From: Phoronis australis
Lineage: Eukaryota > Phoronida > Phoronidae
Assembly (NCBI GenBank): GCA_002633005.1
Contig: NMRA01000433.1
Span: 109,615 to 173,614 of the forward strand
Length of the DNA stretch: 64,000 nucleotides
Direction: 5' to 3'
Below the pieces are notes generated by a model. That model did no database searches, had not been told where the DNA came from, and saw nothing but the letters and a program-made list of their open reading frames with translations. The position numbers and the translations under genes were made by a program. The first letter of the stretch is position 1. Every line of letters begins with the position of its first letter. This document shows, one piece after another, positions 35,207-46,894 of the stretch.

Positions 35207-37487
35207 GGCTTGTTGTGACAAAATAAGCATTATATTCCGAATTTGAAGGCAGGCATGATGCATGTGTCTTGAACACACGGGCACCATGTCTGTCTTAAAA
35301 GACGGATCTGTTGACAACTTAAATCATCAAGGACTTATGTCTGAACCTTTTGATAGAGTACATGAATCACCAGATTTAAAGCAATCCATAAGCTCTGTAG
35401 TTGCACACAAGCCGCGACCAAGAATACTCTAATTTCGAAATTGAAGCTCGACGTCGATATTCAATAGCGACGCCTGGTGTGATAGCATGTTTTTCTTACG
35501 GAAAATACGTCTCCTGCTCTGGCAAAGACCACAGTTTGAATAATTCATGTCGAAGTAATCACCAGTCTAGTTTAAAAAACCCTTTCCCACTTTACCTCCC
35601 AACAACTGAAAAACTTTTAACTTACAGAAACTGCAACCGAGTTTTCTTAAAGATAAAGAAATTCAACAAAGCTATGTCTATTTCCCTTGCTACGTCCACT
35701 GGAAAAGATAAGATTAAAAAATTACCCCAAATTGCGATTTTCTTATTTTTCTCCCCGAATTACCAATAAAAGAGTAGATTCAAAAATAGTAATGCTCTTG
35801 CAATGTACTTTACAGAAATACAGGTTAAAATGTGTAATTACCAACTAGATTTTTTTCCAATTTCCATCCCTCTGAAGGGTACATGCCTTTGCGCAAAAAT
35901 GGCGCTGAGAAAAGGAAATGGTCTGAACACGAGTGAACTTCCGGAACCGGGTAGAACAGATTAAAGGCCACATTTAAGGGCTGCTTTTATTCAAAGCAAA
36001 TTCAAAGAACCATTCGTGGCAATCTCTTCCCATTTGTGCCACAGAGTTGCTATCAAACCTGACCCACCTCGTGTTTTTTTTCGTTTTGGGGGCAGCTACA
36101 AAGATCCAAACTGTGACCTTAAACCTCACAATTAAAGGGCATTGGACGAGTGTGAAAACTCCATAGGAAAATTTTGGCGTTTTGAACCTGTTGTCTGTGA
36201 TGTATGATAAGACATACTCTGAACGCGTTACGTTGATTCTGTCAATTGCTCAGGGATTTTCATAAAAGAGTCTCATCGTCGCTCTAAGATGTGCGTCTCA
36301 AAATTTGTATAGAGATGTCCTGCCTACTTGAAGCATCAGATCATCTGAAGATTTTAGCCTTTTTCATATTGTTTTGCTGTTTTCGGAAATATCTCTTAAA
36401 AATATGACTTGTGACGTCTTATTGAAAAGATAATGTTGCAACATTTTACAAGGCCTGTAGTTTCACGCTTAATCGTCATCTGTAGCAGGTTAATTGACTA
36501 GCATACATAGCGGCACTAAGAGATTTTTAAAGTCAACAAAGGCGAAAATTTACTTGGTGCCCAGTGACGTATGTAGTATATTAGCTACAATACGCCTCGG
36601 TAATGTGGCAACGAAGTGTTTCTGTTGTATATAAATGTTAGTGTTCAATGTCTTCCAGTACAATGTTGCTAGTACCTACTTACGTTCCAGATTTTTGACA
36701 GCTCCTGTTCTTTGTAAAAATTACGACCCAGGCAGCTCGCATGTCTGGAATGTTGCAAGAGCGTCGAATAAAATTTCCTTTTGCATGAGCCCTTAAAATG
36801 ACGTCTTTGCTGAAAGGTTTTGTTTTGAAATTTTTGACTGATCGTAGATCTTTTCGCGTAGGCAGGTGCCCCTGGAGTTAGGCTGTTTGACCAGACCCAG
36901 TGTTGGCGTAGAATCTCAATTAAATTGAAATATATTCGTGTTTTTTCCATCGCAGGTAAGTCGTATAGTATGTTAGCAAGTTTTAGTTACAACTAGTTTA
37001 CACCACGTTGTTATGCACATGCGCTTGTTTGCCTGTGCAGAATTTGAGTTCAAGTCTCTTCATATTGCTCACAATAAGAGCGGACGACTGCGCAGGTATT
37101 CTTACTTTACTAAGGGAATATGTGTACATGTACCTAAGTCAAATGATGGTCTATGCGTGCACCCAGGCTTTAATATGGGGGGCTCGAATTCCTGGCGTTG
37201 TGGACCTTTTGGTAAAAGTTAGCAGTAGGGCTAAAGAAAAAAACAGGGTACCACCTCCAGCACTCGTTCGAGCCCCACTGGGTGCCCCATGTGCTCATGT
37301 GATATCTTCCACCGATCTTTCATTTATCAGCTTAAGTATATACGAAACTAACAGATGCCACTTCGTCTAACATTACTACGGCATACGTGTCGCACTAAAA
37401 GCAAATATAACAACATTCACATCTTCACATATCCCATCACATTATCTGGTTCGGCACACCAGCTAGCTACTCGTTTTGCATTACTGC
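35207..37487. other. Non-genic stretch
   Basis: No exon is recognised. A fragment at about 37140-37300 (ATGGGGGGCTCGAATTC, GTGGACCTTTTGG) resembles the repeat at 52905-53110. Confidence 0.5.
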
Positions 37488-37777
37488 TGTCGTGCTGAAC
37501 ATTATACCTTACAACATTATTTTGCTAGTTACGTTTGTAAGCCTAAAGTACCGTTGCACAGTCAGTTGAGATACTGTATGAGGTCGGATATATTGTTTCA
37601 TTTGTGTCCTCTCTCTCTTTTCGCGGCTTAACACCAAGGAGAGTTAGCAGTGCACTGGGAGGTTTCACTGCGCTATCTGTCTCGTCTTTCTCCGCAAGGG
37701 TGATCGGTCGAAAAGCTAGCGCCCCCAGCGGCAAATAATCAAAACTAACCGAGTCCAAAACATAAATTCCTACTTTA
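37488..37777 (+). repeat. Duplicated segment, copy 1
   Basis: Sequence from CGTGCTGAACATTATACC to CATAAATTCCTACTTTAA recurs almost unchanged at 38068-38352. The copies diverge exactly after CTTTAA. Confidence 0.85.
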
Positions 37778-38067
37778 AAGTCCCAATAAAATGAGCCAAC
37801 TGCCTTTTAGATATGCTAAATACATGTACTTTTGTGCAACATATCTTTGTTTCGTTTTATTCCACACAACCACTAATTACTACGCATTTTGTGCCCCCCA
37901 TATTATGTGCCCCCATCAGAAACCCCTTTTATTCTCTCGACGAATCACAGTAGACTGGCCTATTGACATCATCGTTGAGAACGAGCAACACATTACCGCG
38001 CTAACCACAACCTGTAGTGAGCACCTGATCGGCTGCTGGGACAGTAAAAAACAAAGTAGTTTTGCTN
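37778..38067. mobile_element. Partial unknown insertion ending at a single N
   Basis: After CTTTAA copy 1 continues AGTCCCAATAAAATGAGCC for about 290 bases up to N at 38067, whereas copy 2 continues with different sequence. The breakpoint lies directly after TTAA, so this may be the first part of a TTAA-specific transposon whose remainder was lost at the join. Confidence 0.45.
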
Positions 38068-38352
38068 CGTGCTGAACATTATACCTTACAACATTATTTT
38101 GCTAGTTACGTTTGTAAGCCTAAAGTACCGTTGCACAGTCAGTTGAGATACTGTATGAGGTCGGATATATTGTTTAATTTGTGTCCTCTCTCTTTTCGCG
38201 GCTTAACATCAAGGAGAGTTAGCAGTGCACTGGGAGGTTTCACTGCGCTATCTGTCTCGTCTTTCTCCGCAAGGGTGATCGGTCGAAAAGCTAGCGCCCC
38301 CAGCGGCAAATAATCAAAACTAACCGAATCCGAAACATAAATTCCTACTTTA
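38068..38352 (+). repeat. Duplicated segment, copy 2
   Basis: A near copy of 37488-37777, starting immediately after the lone N. It then continues ATGACGTTCGCAGG into sequence not shared with copy 1. Confidence 0.85.
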
Positions 38353-38911
38353 ATGACGTTCGCAGGCATTGAGTTCATTGTGTGATTAAAAATGAAAAAT
38401 ACGCATATTTTCATTCACTTATTACCAAATGAGAATAAAAATGTGTGTTTTAGTCAATGTTAAGTGTAATAGACATTAAGATTTATGCTTTCATTCTCTT
38501 GAAGCTCCCTTCAGAAGCCGTGGTTTTAGTTAATGTTTGAGTTTTTAAGAACGCAAATTACCGTCCCTAATTACATTTGATGCTACATGGGCTACGTAAT
38601 TTTACTGAATGATCCTGGGGGTTCAGGACCTAGTTTGCCCCAGGTGCCAGCGTAAGGGGGGTACAGGGGAAGAGTGCTAAACAGGTAAAACCAAGTGGTC
38701 GCCAATTGGGTGTTGAGCAATTCCCTATGGGGTATGCATGGGAGGAGTGCAAAACAGGTAAAAACCAAGGGTTGTACCACATGGGTGTTCAGCCCTCCCG
38801 GCATCGTCACAAATTTTGGTTGCTAGATCCCTTGATCGTTGACATGTTACTGGTGATTTGATCCTCGTTTTGCGCTCGTTGCTCGTTTCATATCCAACCA
38901 AAAATTTCGCC
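38353..38911. other. Non-genic stretch
   Basis: No gene. A short internal near-duplication (AAACAGGTAAAACCAAGTGG near 38680 and AAACAGGTAAAAACCAAGG near 38752) is visible. Confidence 0.5.
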
Positions 38912-40150
38912 TGTGCATATTCCCTATTCAATGCTCTAGGCTGCAGACAACTGTTTTGTGCAGTACATGTAGGTGTTACACAAGTAAGAAGAAAAACGCA
39001 AGACAATTCATCACTACCACCATCCATTCTGGTGTACTCTCAAATCAAATTAGTGTACATTCCGTCATTTCTTAGTGACATGCCAGTACAGAGTAAACGC
39101 CAACCTACTACAATCACCAATATTTACAAGCCTGTTCCTTACAATTCTGGTGTTTTCGTGAATGACTTTGTGCAACATAATGCGCTGCAAAAGGCGCCCG
39201 TTGTTCGCGCTCTTCGTAATTCATGACCATGCTTACATACACCATCTTGGCGGAACTAGTCGCAGCGAACTCACCGGTAAATGCTACTTCTATAAACTCT
39301 GCTAACATTTCGAAAAATAGGTCAATGTTCCGATGCGTTTTTCTATCTTCTCGGCAAAATATATCTTGATTCCAGATTTGACTTTTTTGAGGTGCTTACA
39401 TGTATTACCCTATAAGATAGCTTGGTTTGTTTCTTGTCTCCAAGAAAATGGGCGACTGCAGCTGTCTTTGGTGCACGTACCTGAACGTATTGCTTGCATA
39501 ACGACCATTTTAATTTGGTCGCCATTTCCACTTGTGAATCGGGTACTTTTATGCGCGCGATAGAAAATCACCAAGTGCTTGCTATACGGTATTGCATATC
39601 GTGTGCACTGAGGCACAAGATAAAACTGTTCTGTAGGCGTAGCCCGTGATATAGTTCCCAAGCCCCCTTATAACCATCGTGCACAGCATGCTGAAGGTAG
39701 CTGCATTAATGACAATACGCAAACTTTCGAATTTGACTTAGACCAACTATCTCGTGCGCGCATGCTTATTTGCGTAGAACGTTGCCCCTTATACGACTCT
39801 GCTTGTCTGCATAGACCTACATGGCAGCAGATCCAGAAAAAATGAAGCAGTCAGTCTTAAAATGGACAGGCACAGTGGGTACAGTTTTATTTCCCAACCG
39901 CAGCAACTTCGAAGTTACCGAATAACTAGACAGGCATACTGGAGCGGCCTCTTTTAGACCCGGGCTCAGGTGATTTTAGCACGCAGTTACAGAACCGGAG
40001 CATCTGTCTGGCTTTTCTGACTCCCACGTCATCTTCCTCCGCCAAACTTACATAATTTATCGCTGGAACATGTTGGGTCGCTGCCTTAAATGTCACGGAC
40101 ACAAGAAGTCAGGCAGAGCCAGCTGAGCCACTATCTGACAAGCAAGTACA

Positions 40151-40202
40151 ATGAAGACACTACTGTTGTGCATGGTGTTGGGTAGTCTGGCTTTAATGAC
40201 CC
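40151..40202 (+). CDS. Signal-peptide exon, copy A (lipase 2 allele or orphan duplicate)
   Basis: ATG opens MKTLLLCMVLGSLALMT, a typical signal peptide, followed by a GTGAGT donor after 52 bases. It differs by a single synonymous base (GCT/GCG) from the exon at 46333-46384. If segments A and B are two haplotypes in series, this is the other allele of the lipase 2 first exon. If the duplication is real, it is an orphan or alternative first exon. Confidence 0.75.
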
Positions 40203-40637
40203 GTGAGTTTGCTTTTGCTTAATTTACGGTGGGAGCACACCTCTCACCTCCCTGACTTATAATGACATTTTCCTTCCTGCACTGTATTCAAGGGAAAAAT
40301 AATTACCAAAATTGTCGTTTTGCAAATTCTGATTATGTTTGCCTCATATTTCGAAGTGGAAAACTTATCTAAATTTGTTATTGAGAAGTTTTTGCTGCAA
40401 AATAAAATTTCCTTCTGTGGTAAATTTATGTACAATTTCCGTACTACTTTGTATAACCGAATTGTTGCAATGGGTATATTGTAAAGCGTCGACTCCGCAG
40501 ATAGGATAAGCGTTTTCCTGTGGTAATACGCTATTTTTGGGGTCTTACCAGCCTTTTACCAGAAAGAACTATCCGCCTCTTGTGTTCAAGGTCATCGGTT
40601 CAAATCCCACTGAAACCCACGTACTGCTCGGCCTTAA

Positions 40638-41885
40638 GGTTATCTCCAACCTTAATTAATGGCCTCTATTCTAACTCGTATATCAAAACACCTTTGTCAA
40701 CTAGTAGAAGTATTTATCCCATACGCGTTGAATCTGTCGAGGGAAATACGGCCATGTAATAAAGGTTTCCTTATTCACCTCCAGCACTACTTCAACAGTA
40801 ACCTCTGACATGGAAAGTTCAAAAGGTAGGTGAATGTCGACTCGACATCGTTTGCCAGTTCGATCACAAAACTTTCGGAAAATAGTTTAAAGTAATACAA
40901 TTATAGCAGTATAAATAACGCTCAACATACAATCAGTTCTCAATCGTAACATCAGGAACAGAACTGTTAATTATATGACAGTTCTGTCTCAGAATTCATT
41001 TGCCAAATATTTTATCGTCTGCAACTCTGGCGCCGTTTCGTCGGTAACTACAATATCAAATATTGTTGTTATTGAACTATTTTCAAGAGATGTTCAATGA
41101 AAAGTTACCCTTGTTTTCATCTTTTTATCTCTTTTCAAGAAATAAATCGTCACATTTAAAACTGTTTCTTTTACTAGAGAAAACTTGCAGCCTAACGCGC
41201 AAGTACATACATATATGATGTGATCCGTCACGTGAACAGTCTGAGTGAAGTATTTGAAAAATCTGCGGAAAAATTAAAGAAACTTAGGAATTCGAAGCGT
41301 ATGGGATAAATACAAGTCATTAGTCACGAGTCATTAGTCCGCGTAATAATGTCTCGTGGGATATTACTTCATGTACGCCACTCTCGGTACGTTTTGTGTA
41401 TATATTTTCTGAAAGAAAAAGATTAGGGAATAAGAAAATACGTTTTGTATTTATGTATCATTGTTGTTTTTACGTAAAAACCTTTTTAAGTCAAAATTTT
41501 ATTTTTAAGAAAGGTTCATTCATAGCAAAATAAACCCTTGGTCGATTTAAACGAAACTTGAAATGAAAACTTCACCAGTTACATCAAAAACGCTGTTAAT
41601 AACTTTCGATTAGTCTTTTCGTTTGGTGTTTATGACAAACAAACTCGCAAAACGTAAGGTATCTTTGTAAAAAACGGCAGTCGTATTCGTCTTCGTTATA
41701 ATCCGCAAAAATAGAGAATCCTAAAAGCTTTTTGAGACTGATGACTAACTATTAAATTTGGAAAGTTTCAGCGAAATCCACTGAGCTCTCACAGTCTTCG
41801 GTTAATTATTCGGTGAAAGCTTCTTTTCGGTACACATAACCTATACAAGCCTGAAATATGTTCGCTATTTCAACCTTTACTCACA
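40638..41885. mobile_element. TTAA-flanked element, copy A, right end missing
   Basis: It starts TTAA|GGTTATCTCCAACCTTAATT, as do the copies at 46895 and 54038. It breaks off near 41885, where B continues for about 890 bases including the right terminus. No coding content. Confidence 0.7.
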
Positions 41886-42147
41886 TATTTTTATTAAGTA
41901 TGATGAAGTTAACTGTTATAAATAATGCTGAATGAAATACATGTAGATGTACTTTTTATGACTGGACACTTGTAGATCGGTGGAATTTTATAGTAAAAGC
42001 CAAGTTTCACCACCCTCGATCAGGTGTTCACTATTAGCATGATTTTCCGACACAGACTGATTAAGATCCATTGCAAATTGTGTCGCTATAGACGAAGATT
42101 CAGCTGCACAATTGTTGTATTTGAGTAGAAAGTTTCGCTACCCAAGA

Positions 42148-42330
42148 GCATGGGCGCACTCGAGGGGAGCCTCAGGGGCTCGAATGAGCCCCCCCCCCAT
42201 TTTGGCGAATTTGCCAAAAAGGTCCACCTCATTGAAATAAAAAGTCCGAGTAAACGAGACAAAAGTCCACAGAGTCCACAGGAATTCTGCGGGGATGCAC
42301 AATTCATAGTGGCAGACTGTACTTTTACTG
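42148..42330 (+). repeat. Dispersed GAGCCCCC repeat, haplotype A
   Basis: Contains GAATGAGCCCCCCCCCCATT, AAAAGTCCGAGTAAAC and GGGGATGCACAATTC. Same family as 33319-33570; its allelic counterpart is at 49271-49445. Confidence 0.8.
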
Positions 42331-42852
42331 GAGTAATTTCGAGATCGTGTGCGGCAGCTTTAGTGCATTTTTCATAACCATCACTCCACCAGTAGGATAC
42401 CGCTGAGCTCTTGGCTGAATAATTCATCTGTCTTGTGCCTTCATGGCACGTTCACTCATGCTTTAAGTTTTCAACAATAAACATCGATCTTTAACCCTCT
42501 CTTTCAGTCGGCCAGTCTGACACAGACATCAACTATTACTTATTTACAAGGTGCGTATGGAAGCCGTGAAAATGTAAAGGGCGTGCGATATTACGTACAT
42601 GGTATATGTAGCAAGTCAATCAAAACTAGTTTAAATTAGTTTTAATGAAGTTGAGTGTTTCACGTACTCACAAAAGTATCTTTCCCTCAACTATAAATTG
42701 AAAGATAAGGACCTGACTCAAATGATCGGTGCAAGAGCTATCAAAATATAGGTGGTCCATTTATCATCAATATATTCGAAGCTGTCCTTATTTCCGGAAT
42801 TTGGCGCATGCGCGTATACACGAAACCGTTTGAATAAACAATGCTGGCTTGA

Positions 42853-42988
42853 GTTCAGTAACGCTAGGGCCTACACTAGTACCCTAGCTAAAACCTAACC
42901 AAAGTCAAGTGCTCTCATTTGAAATACACGACAATCTTGCGTAATCTCGCGAAGTCTTGTTTTTAGCGAGGTCCTAGCGTTACTAAAC
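42853..42988. repeat. Palindromic MITE, haplotype A
   Basis: Ends GTTCAGTAACGCTAGGGCC and GGTCCTAGCGTTACTAAAC are inverted repeats. The counterpart in segment B is 49983-50118. Confidence 0.85.
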
Positions 42989-43394
42989 GGGAGTCTGGAA
43001 AGCGAGTGTTTCGGGTAGATACAAATCTCATTCATCAATATGTAAGCTATTCGGCTCATGCAATCCACTGAAGAATGGCATAGGTTGGGATAACGCGTCC
43101 AGACCTCCGGCGTACGGCTATTTGGTTTGAAGCTGAATTTCAAACAATCGCGTTGTTTTACTGCGATTGTGAATTAATGGGAAATAACCCGTTTTGACGT
43201 GCTCGTATTGTTTAGAACCAATTAGGTACCCGTCCAGTGACAAAACTGCTTCTCAAAGTTCGGAAACGTTATATATTCAACCATTGAATGACTAAAGAGC
43301 TCTTTTTTGCCTCCAAACAATAGGCTTATACACCATTCAGGTATGTCATCCAATCTTGAAACAGATAGTCATTGAACTGATCCTTCAGTATGTC

Positions 43395-44335
43395 TGTTAT
43401 GGAGACTTTAGTTAAATTAGTACAAGTATTACTTCATTATTTACTTTATTTACTTCATTTTAGTTCGCTTATTCAACTTTATAAGTCTAGTCACGCTATC
43501 GCCGTTATTCCGAGTGCCCTTTGTTGTATAGAAGTATTTTAGTGCTGCCTCTAGCGGGTGTGGGCGTAGTTGTGTCCGCCATATTGTCATAGTTTGATCG
43601 AACTGTTGTCGGAAAATATATCGTTGAAATAGATTATTATTGTTGTCTTTGGTCATCGTGAGGCCAGAGAATTGGTAGAAGAGCAAGGTTACAACGTTAA
43701 AAGAACTGTGGACGAATTAAGATGGGTCTTAAGCGCCAGACCTATGTTCCGGCATACTCGGACGAAGAGATCACCCAGCTAAAAATGGCGAAAACCAAAT
43801 GTAAGTCACTATTTACCAGACGTCGCCATCAGTTGTTAGACTCTTTGTATGACACTGAGACAAACTTTAGTGAACTCAAAACACTGAAAAATCATCTCCT
43901 AGACGCATATGAGAGCGTAATAGACGTCCTGGCCCGCCTGTCAGACTTGTATGCCAAAAGTGGTGATCATGCAAACGTAGACAAAATAAACAAAGAGACT
44001 GAAAAAATTGAAGAAGAATTTGACAGGGCGGAGAGCCAGTTCGAAACATGCGCTAGTGAAACCAGATCGGTTGTTGACAAAGCAGAACATTATGATTCCC
44101 AGCCCCCACAACACGCTGTTAAAGTCGAAAATAAAGCAAAACACAACACATCTCCCCCCTTGCCGGAGGTTTCATCCCGTCTATACCAAGGCCCTTTTAC
44201 GGCTACTGAAGGTACCCAACTGTATGACGGTCTCGCTGACGATGAAATAGGTAGAGACATGTGGAAGCAACTGACAAGGGTGTCCATCCCGACTTTCAAT
44301 GGCGACAAGAAAACATATGGTAGCTGGAAGGCAGC
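43395..44335 (+). mobile_element. BEL/Pao LTR retrotransposon, 5' part
   Basis: Segment A leaves segment B exactly after ATGTC at 43394, and the new sequence opens TGTTATGGAGACTTTAG, as LTRs do (5'-TG). A Gag-like open frame follows at 43722. The element is cut off by the single N at 44336, after which segment B begins. The LTR's 3' end, primer-binding site and pol are not identified. Confidence 0.7.
43722..44335 (+). CDS. Gag-like protein of BEL/Pao type, N-terminal part
   Basis: The frame is 205 codons long up to the N and starts MGLKRQTYVPAYSDEE. The N-terminal half is charged and predicted to form coiled helices (KHALV-type heptads are absent from this frame; the real pattern is TNFSELKTLKNHLLDAYE and DKINKETEKIEEEFDRAE). 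The C-terminal end reads VSIPTFNGDKKTYGSWKA. The LPxFxG(D/N)xxxYxxWxx pattern at the end is the hallmark of the DUF1759-type Gag region of BEL/Pao retrotransposons. The protein would form the particle that packages element RNA. The rest is lost at the join. It is no host gene. Confidence 0.75.
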
Positions 44336-45180
44336 NGTGCATAGTGTTCCCTATTCAATTCTCTAGGCTGCAGATAACTGTTTTGTGCAGTACATGTAGG
44401 TGTTATACAAGTAAGAAGAAGAACGCAAGACAATTCATCACTACCACCATCCATTCTGGTGTACTCTCAAATCAAATTTTGTACATTCCGTTATTTCTTA
44501 CTGACATGCCAGTACAGAGTAAACGCCAAACTACTACAATCACCAATATTTACAAGCCTGTTCCTTACAATTATGGTGTTTTCGTGAATGACTTTTTGCA
44601 ACGTATTGCGCTGCAAAAGGCGCCCGTTGTTTACGCTCTTCAAAATTCATGACCATTGCTTACATACAGCTTGGCGGAACTAGTCGCAGCGAACTCACCG
44701 GCAGCTACTTTTATAATCTCTGCTAACATTTCGAAAACTAGGTCAATGTTCCGATGCGTTTTTCTATCTTCTCGTCAAAATATATCTTGATTCCAGATTT
44801 GACTTTTTGCGGTGGAGCTCGAGGGTACTTACATGTATTACCCTATATAAGATAGCTTGGTTTGTTTCTTGTCTCCAAGAAAATGGGCAACCGCAGGCTC
44901 TCTTTGGTGCACGTAGCTGAACGTATTGCTTGCATAACGACCATTTTAATTTGGTCGCCATTTCCACTTGTGAATCTGGTACTTTTATGTGGGCGATAGA
45001 AAATCACCAAGTGCTTGCTATACGGTATTACATATCGTGTGCACTGAGGCACAAGATAAAACTGTTCTGTAGGCGTAGTCCGTGATATAGTTCCCAAGCC
45101 CCCTGATAACCATCCTGCACAGCATGCTGAAGGTAGCTGCATTAACGACAATACGCAAACGTTTGAATTGGACTTAGACC

Positions 45181-45930
45181 AACTACAAGGTACCTAAACT
45201 ACACGGTCAACGGACTCAAAAACACGGGAACGGACGCATGAACACGACTCACGGACCGGCAAACACCGTCCACTGACTCACTAACACGGGAACGGACTCA
45301 CAAAACACGATCCACGCACCCAAATACACGGGACACGGACTCATATTCACGAGGAAACACGGTTAACGGACCGCCAAACACGGTCAACGGACAAAATGTC
45401 AACTTCAGCGTTGACAGCTGTGTAATGGGTGCGAGATTAAATATATTTTTGATGTTATTTTTGTCTGTACTGTGATGTAATTGTTGTGATTTAGAAACAA
45501 TAAACATTATTGAAACTAATTATTCGTTCTGAAATTTATTGACTTTCCAAACCTGTTTGTAACATCAAATCTTAATTTTGACAGTGAGACTAGCGACTTG
45601 GGAAGCATCCTCGTCCGCAAGCCTCAAGAGAGCGCTGATCGCTAAGCAGATTAACGCCATCTTGAGGCTGACCTAGGAAGGCGATGAGTCCGTGTCCCGT
45701 GTTTATGGCATGCTTTATCGGCGTGGATCGTGTTTGGCGGTCCGTTAACCGTGTTTCCTCGTGAATATGAGTCCGTGTCCCGTGTATTTGGGTGCGTGGA
45801 TCGTGTTTTGTGAGTCCGTTCCCGTGTTTGTGAGTCAGTGGACGGTGTTTGCCGGTCCGTGAGTCGTGTTCATGCGTCCGTTCCCGTGTTTTTGAGTCCG
45901 TTGACCGTGTAGTTTAGGTACCTTGAACTA
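45181..45930. mobile_element. 740-bp foldback transposon built of about 20-bp subrepeats
   Basis: The element (45186-45925) starts CAAGGTACCTAAACTACACG and ends in its reverse complement. Each arm is about 210 bp long and made of degenerate units such as AACACGGGAACGGACTCAC, about ten per arm. AACTA flanks both sides (45181-45185 and 45926-45930). Segment A holds the empty site, with AACTA once at 39745-39749. So insertion with a 5-bp target duplication is read directly. The 320-bp middle has no open frame of note, so mobility would need a transposase from elsewhere. Confidence 0.92.
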
Positions 45931-46332
45931 TCCCGTGCGCGCATGCTTATTTGCGTAGAACGTTGCCCCTTATAGGACTCTGCTTGTCTGCATAGGCCTA
46001 CATGGCAGCAGATCCAGAAAAAAATGAAACAGTCAGTCTTAAAATGGACAGGCACTGTGGGTACAGTTTTATTTCCCAACCGCAGCAACTCCGAAGTTAC
46101 CGAATAAGTAGACAGGCATACTGGAGCGGCCCCTTTTAGTCCTGGGCTCAGGTGATTTTAGCACGCAGTTACAGAACCGGAGCATCTGTCTGGCTTTTCT
46201 GACTCCCACGTCATCTTCCTCCGCCAAACTTACATAATTTATCGCTGGAACATGTCGGGTCGCACTCTTAAATGTCATGGACACAAGAAGTCAGGCAGAG
46301 TCAGCTTAGCCACTATCTGACAAGCAAGTACA

Positions 46333-46384
46333 ATGAAGACACTACTGTTGTGCATGGTGTTGGGTAGTCTGGCGTTAATGACCC
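46333..46384 (+). CDS. Lipase 2, exon 1 (signal peptide)
   Basis: ATG begins MKTLLLCMVLGSLALMT, a hydrophobic secretory leader, and the exon ends A-C-C-C|GTGAGT in phase 1. The next lipase 2 exon that I recognise (53468) begins with one base of a split codon, so at least one more exon, coding the N-terminal strand region of the catalytic domain, must lie in the 7-kb interval but cannot be identified. Assignment to lipase 2 rests on strand, spacing and secretory nature, not on continuous coding sequence. Confidence 0.65.
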
Positions 46385-46894
46385 GTGAGTTTGCTTTTGC
46401 TTATTTTACGGTCGGAGCACACCTCTCACCTCCCCGCCATCTTCCTTCCTGCACTGTATTCAAGGGGAAAATAATTACCAAAATTGTCGTTTTGCAAATT
46501 CTGATTATGTTTGCCTTATATTTCGAAGTGGAAAACTTATCATCTAAATTTGTTGTTGAGAAGTTTTTTTCTGCAAAATAAAATTTCCTTCTGTGGTAAA
46601 TTTATGTAGAATCTCCGTACTACTTTGTATAACCGAATTGTTGCATTGGATATATTGTAAAGCGTCGACTCCGCAGATATGAAAAGCGTTTTCCGCGCTG
46701 ATCGCAAAAGAGAGAAACTTCCCTCAAGCGTACAGCACAAATTTTGATTAAGAACAGTTCATACAATATTCGTATGGTAATACGCTAGTTTTTTTTGGGA
46801 CTTACCAGCCTTTTACCTGAAAGAACTATCCGCCTCTTGTTTTCAAGGTCGTCGGTTCAAATCCCATTGAACCCCACGTTCTGCTCGGCCTTAA

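Larger units (their letters stand above)
38912..43394 (+). repeat. Haplotype-like segment A of the lipase 2 5' region
   Basis: The segment runs parallel to 44337-51689 with close identity over its whole length. It starts GTGCATATTCCCTATTCAAT (compare GTGCATAGTGTTCCC after the N at 44336) and ends CCTTCAGTATGTC. Copy B contains three extra blocks, at 45186-45930, about 48130-49030 and about 50194-51360. The segment carries a second copy of the lipase 2 signal-peptide exon. Confidence 0.9.

Noticed and set aside
40545-40625. tRNA gene with a GGTTCAAATCCCACT B-box-like block (also near 46850)
   Set aside because: No credible acceptor or anticodon stem can be drawn; at most a SINE or tRNA relic.
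43722-44335. Host coiled-coil gene
   Set aside because: The terminal FNGDKKTYGSWKA motif is typical of BEL/Pao Gag, and the frame begins about 330 bases after an LTR-like start.
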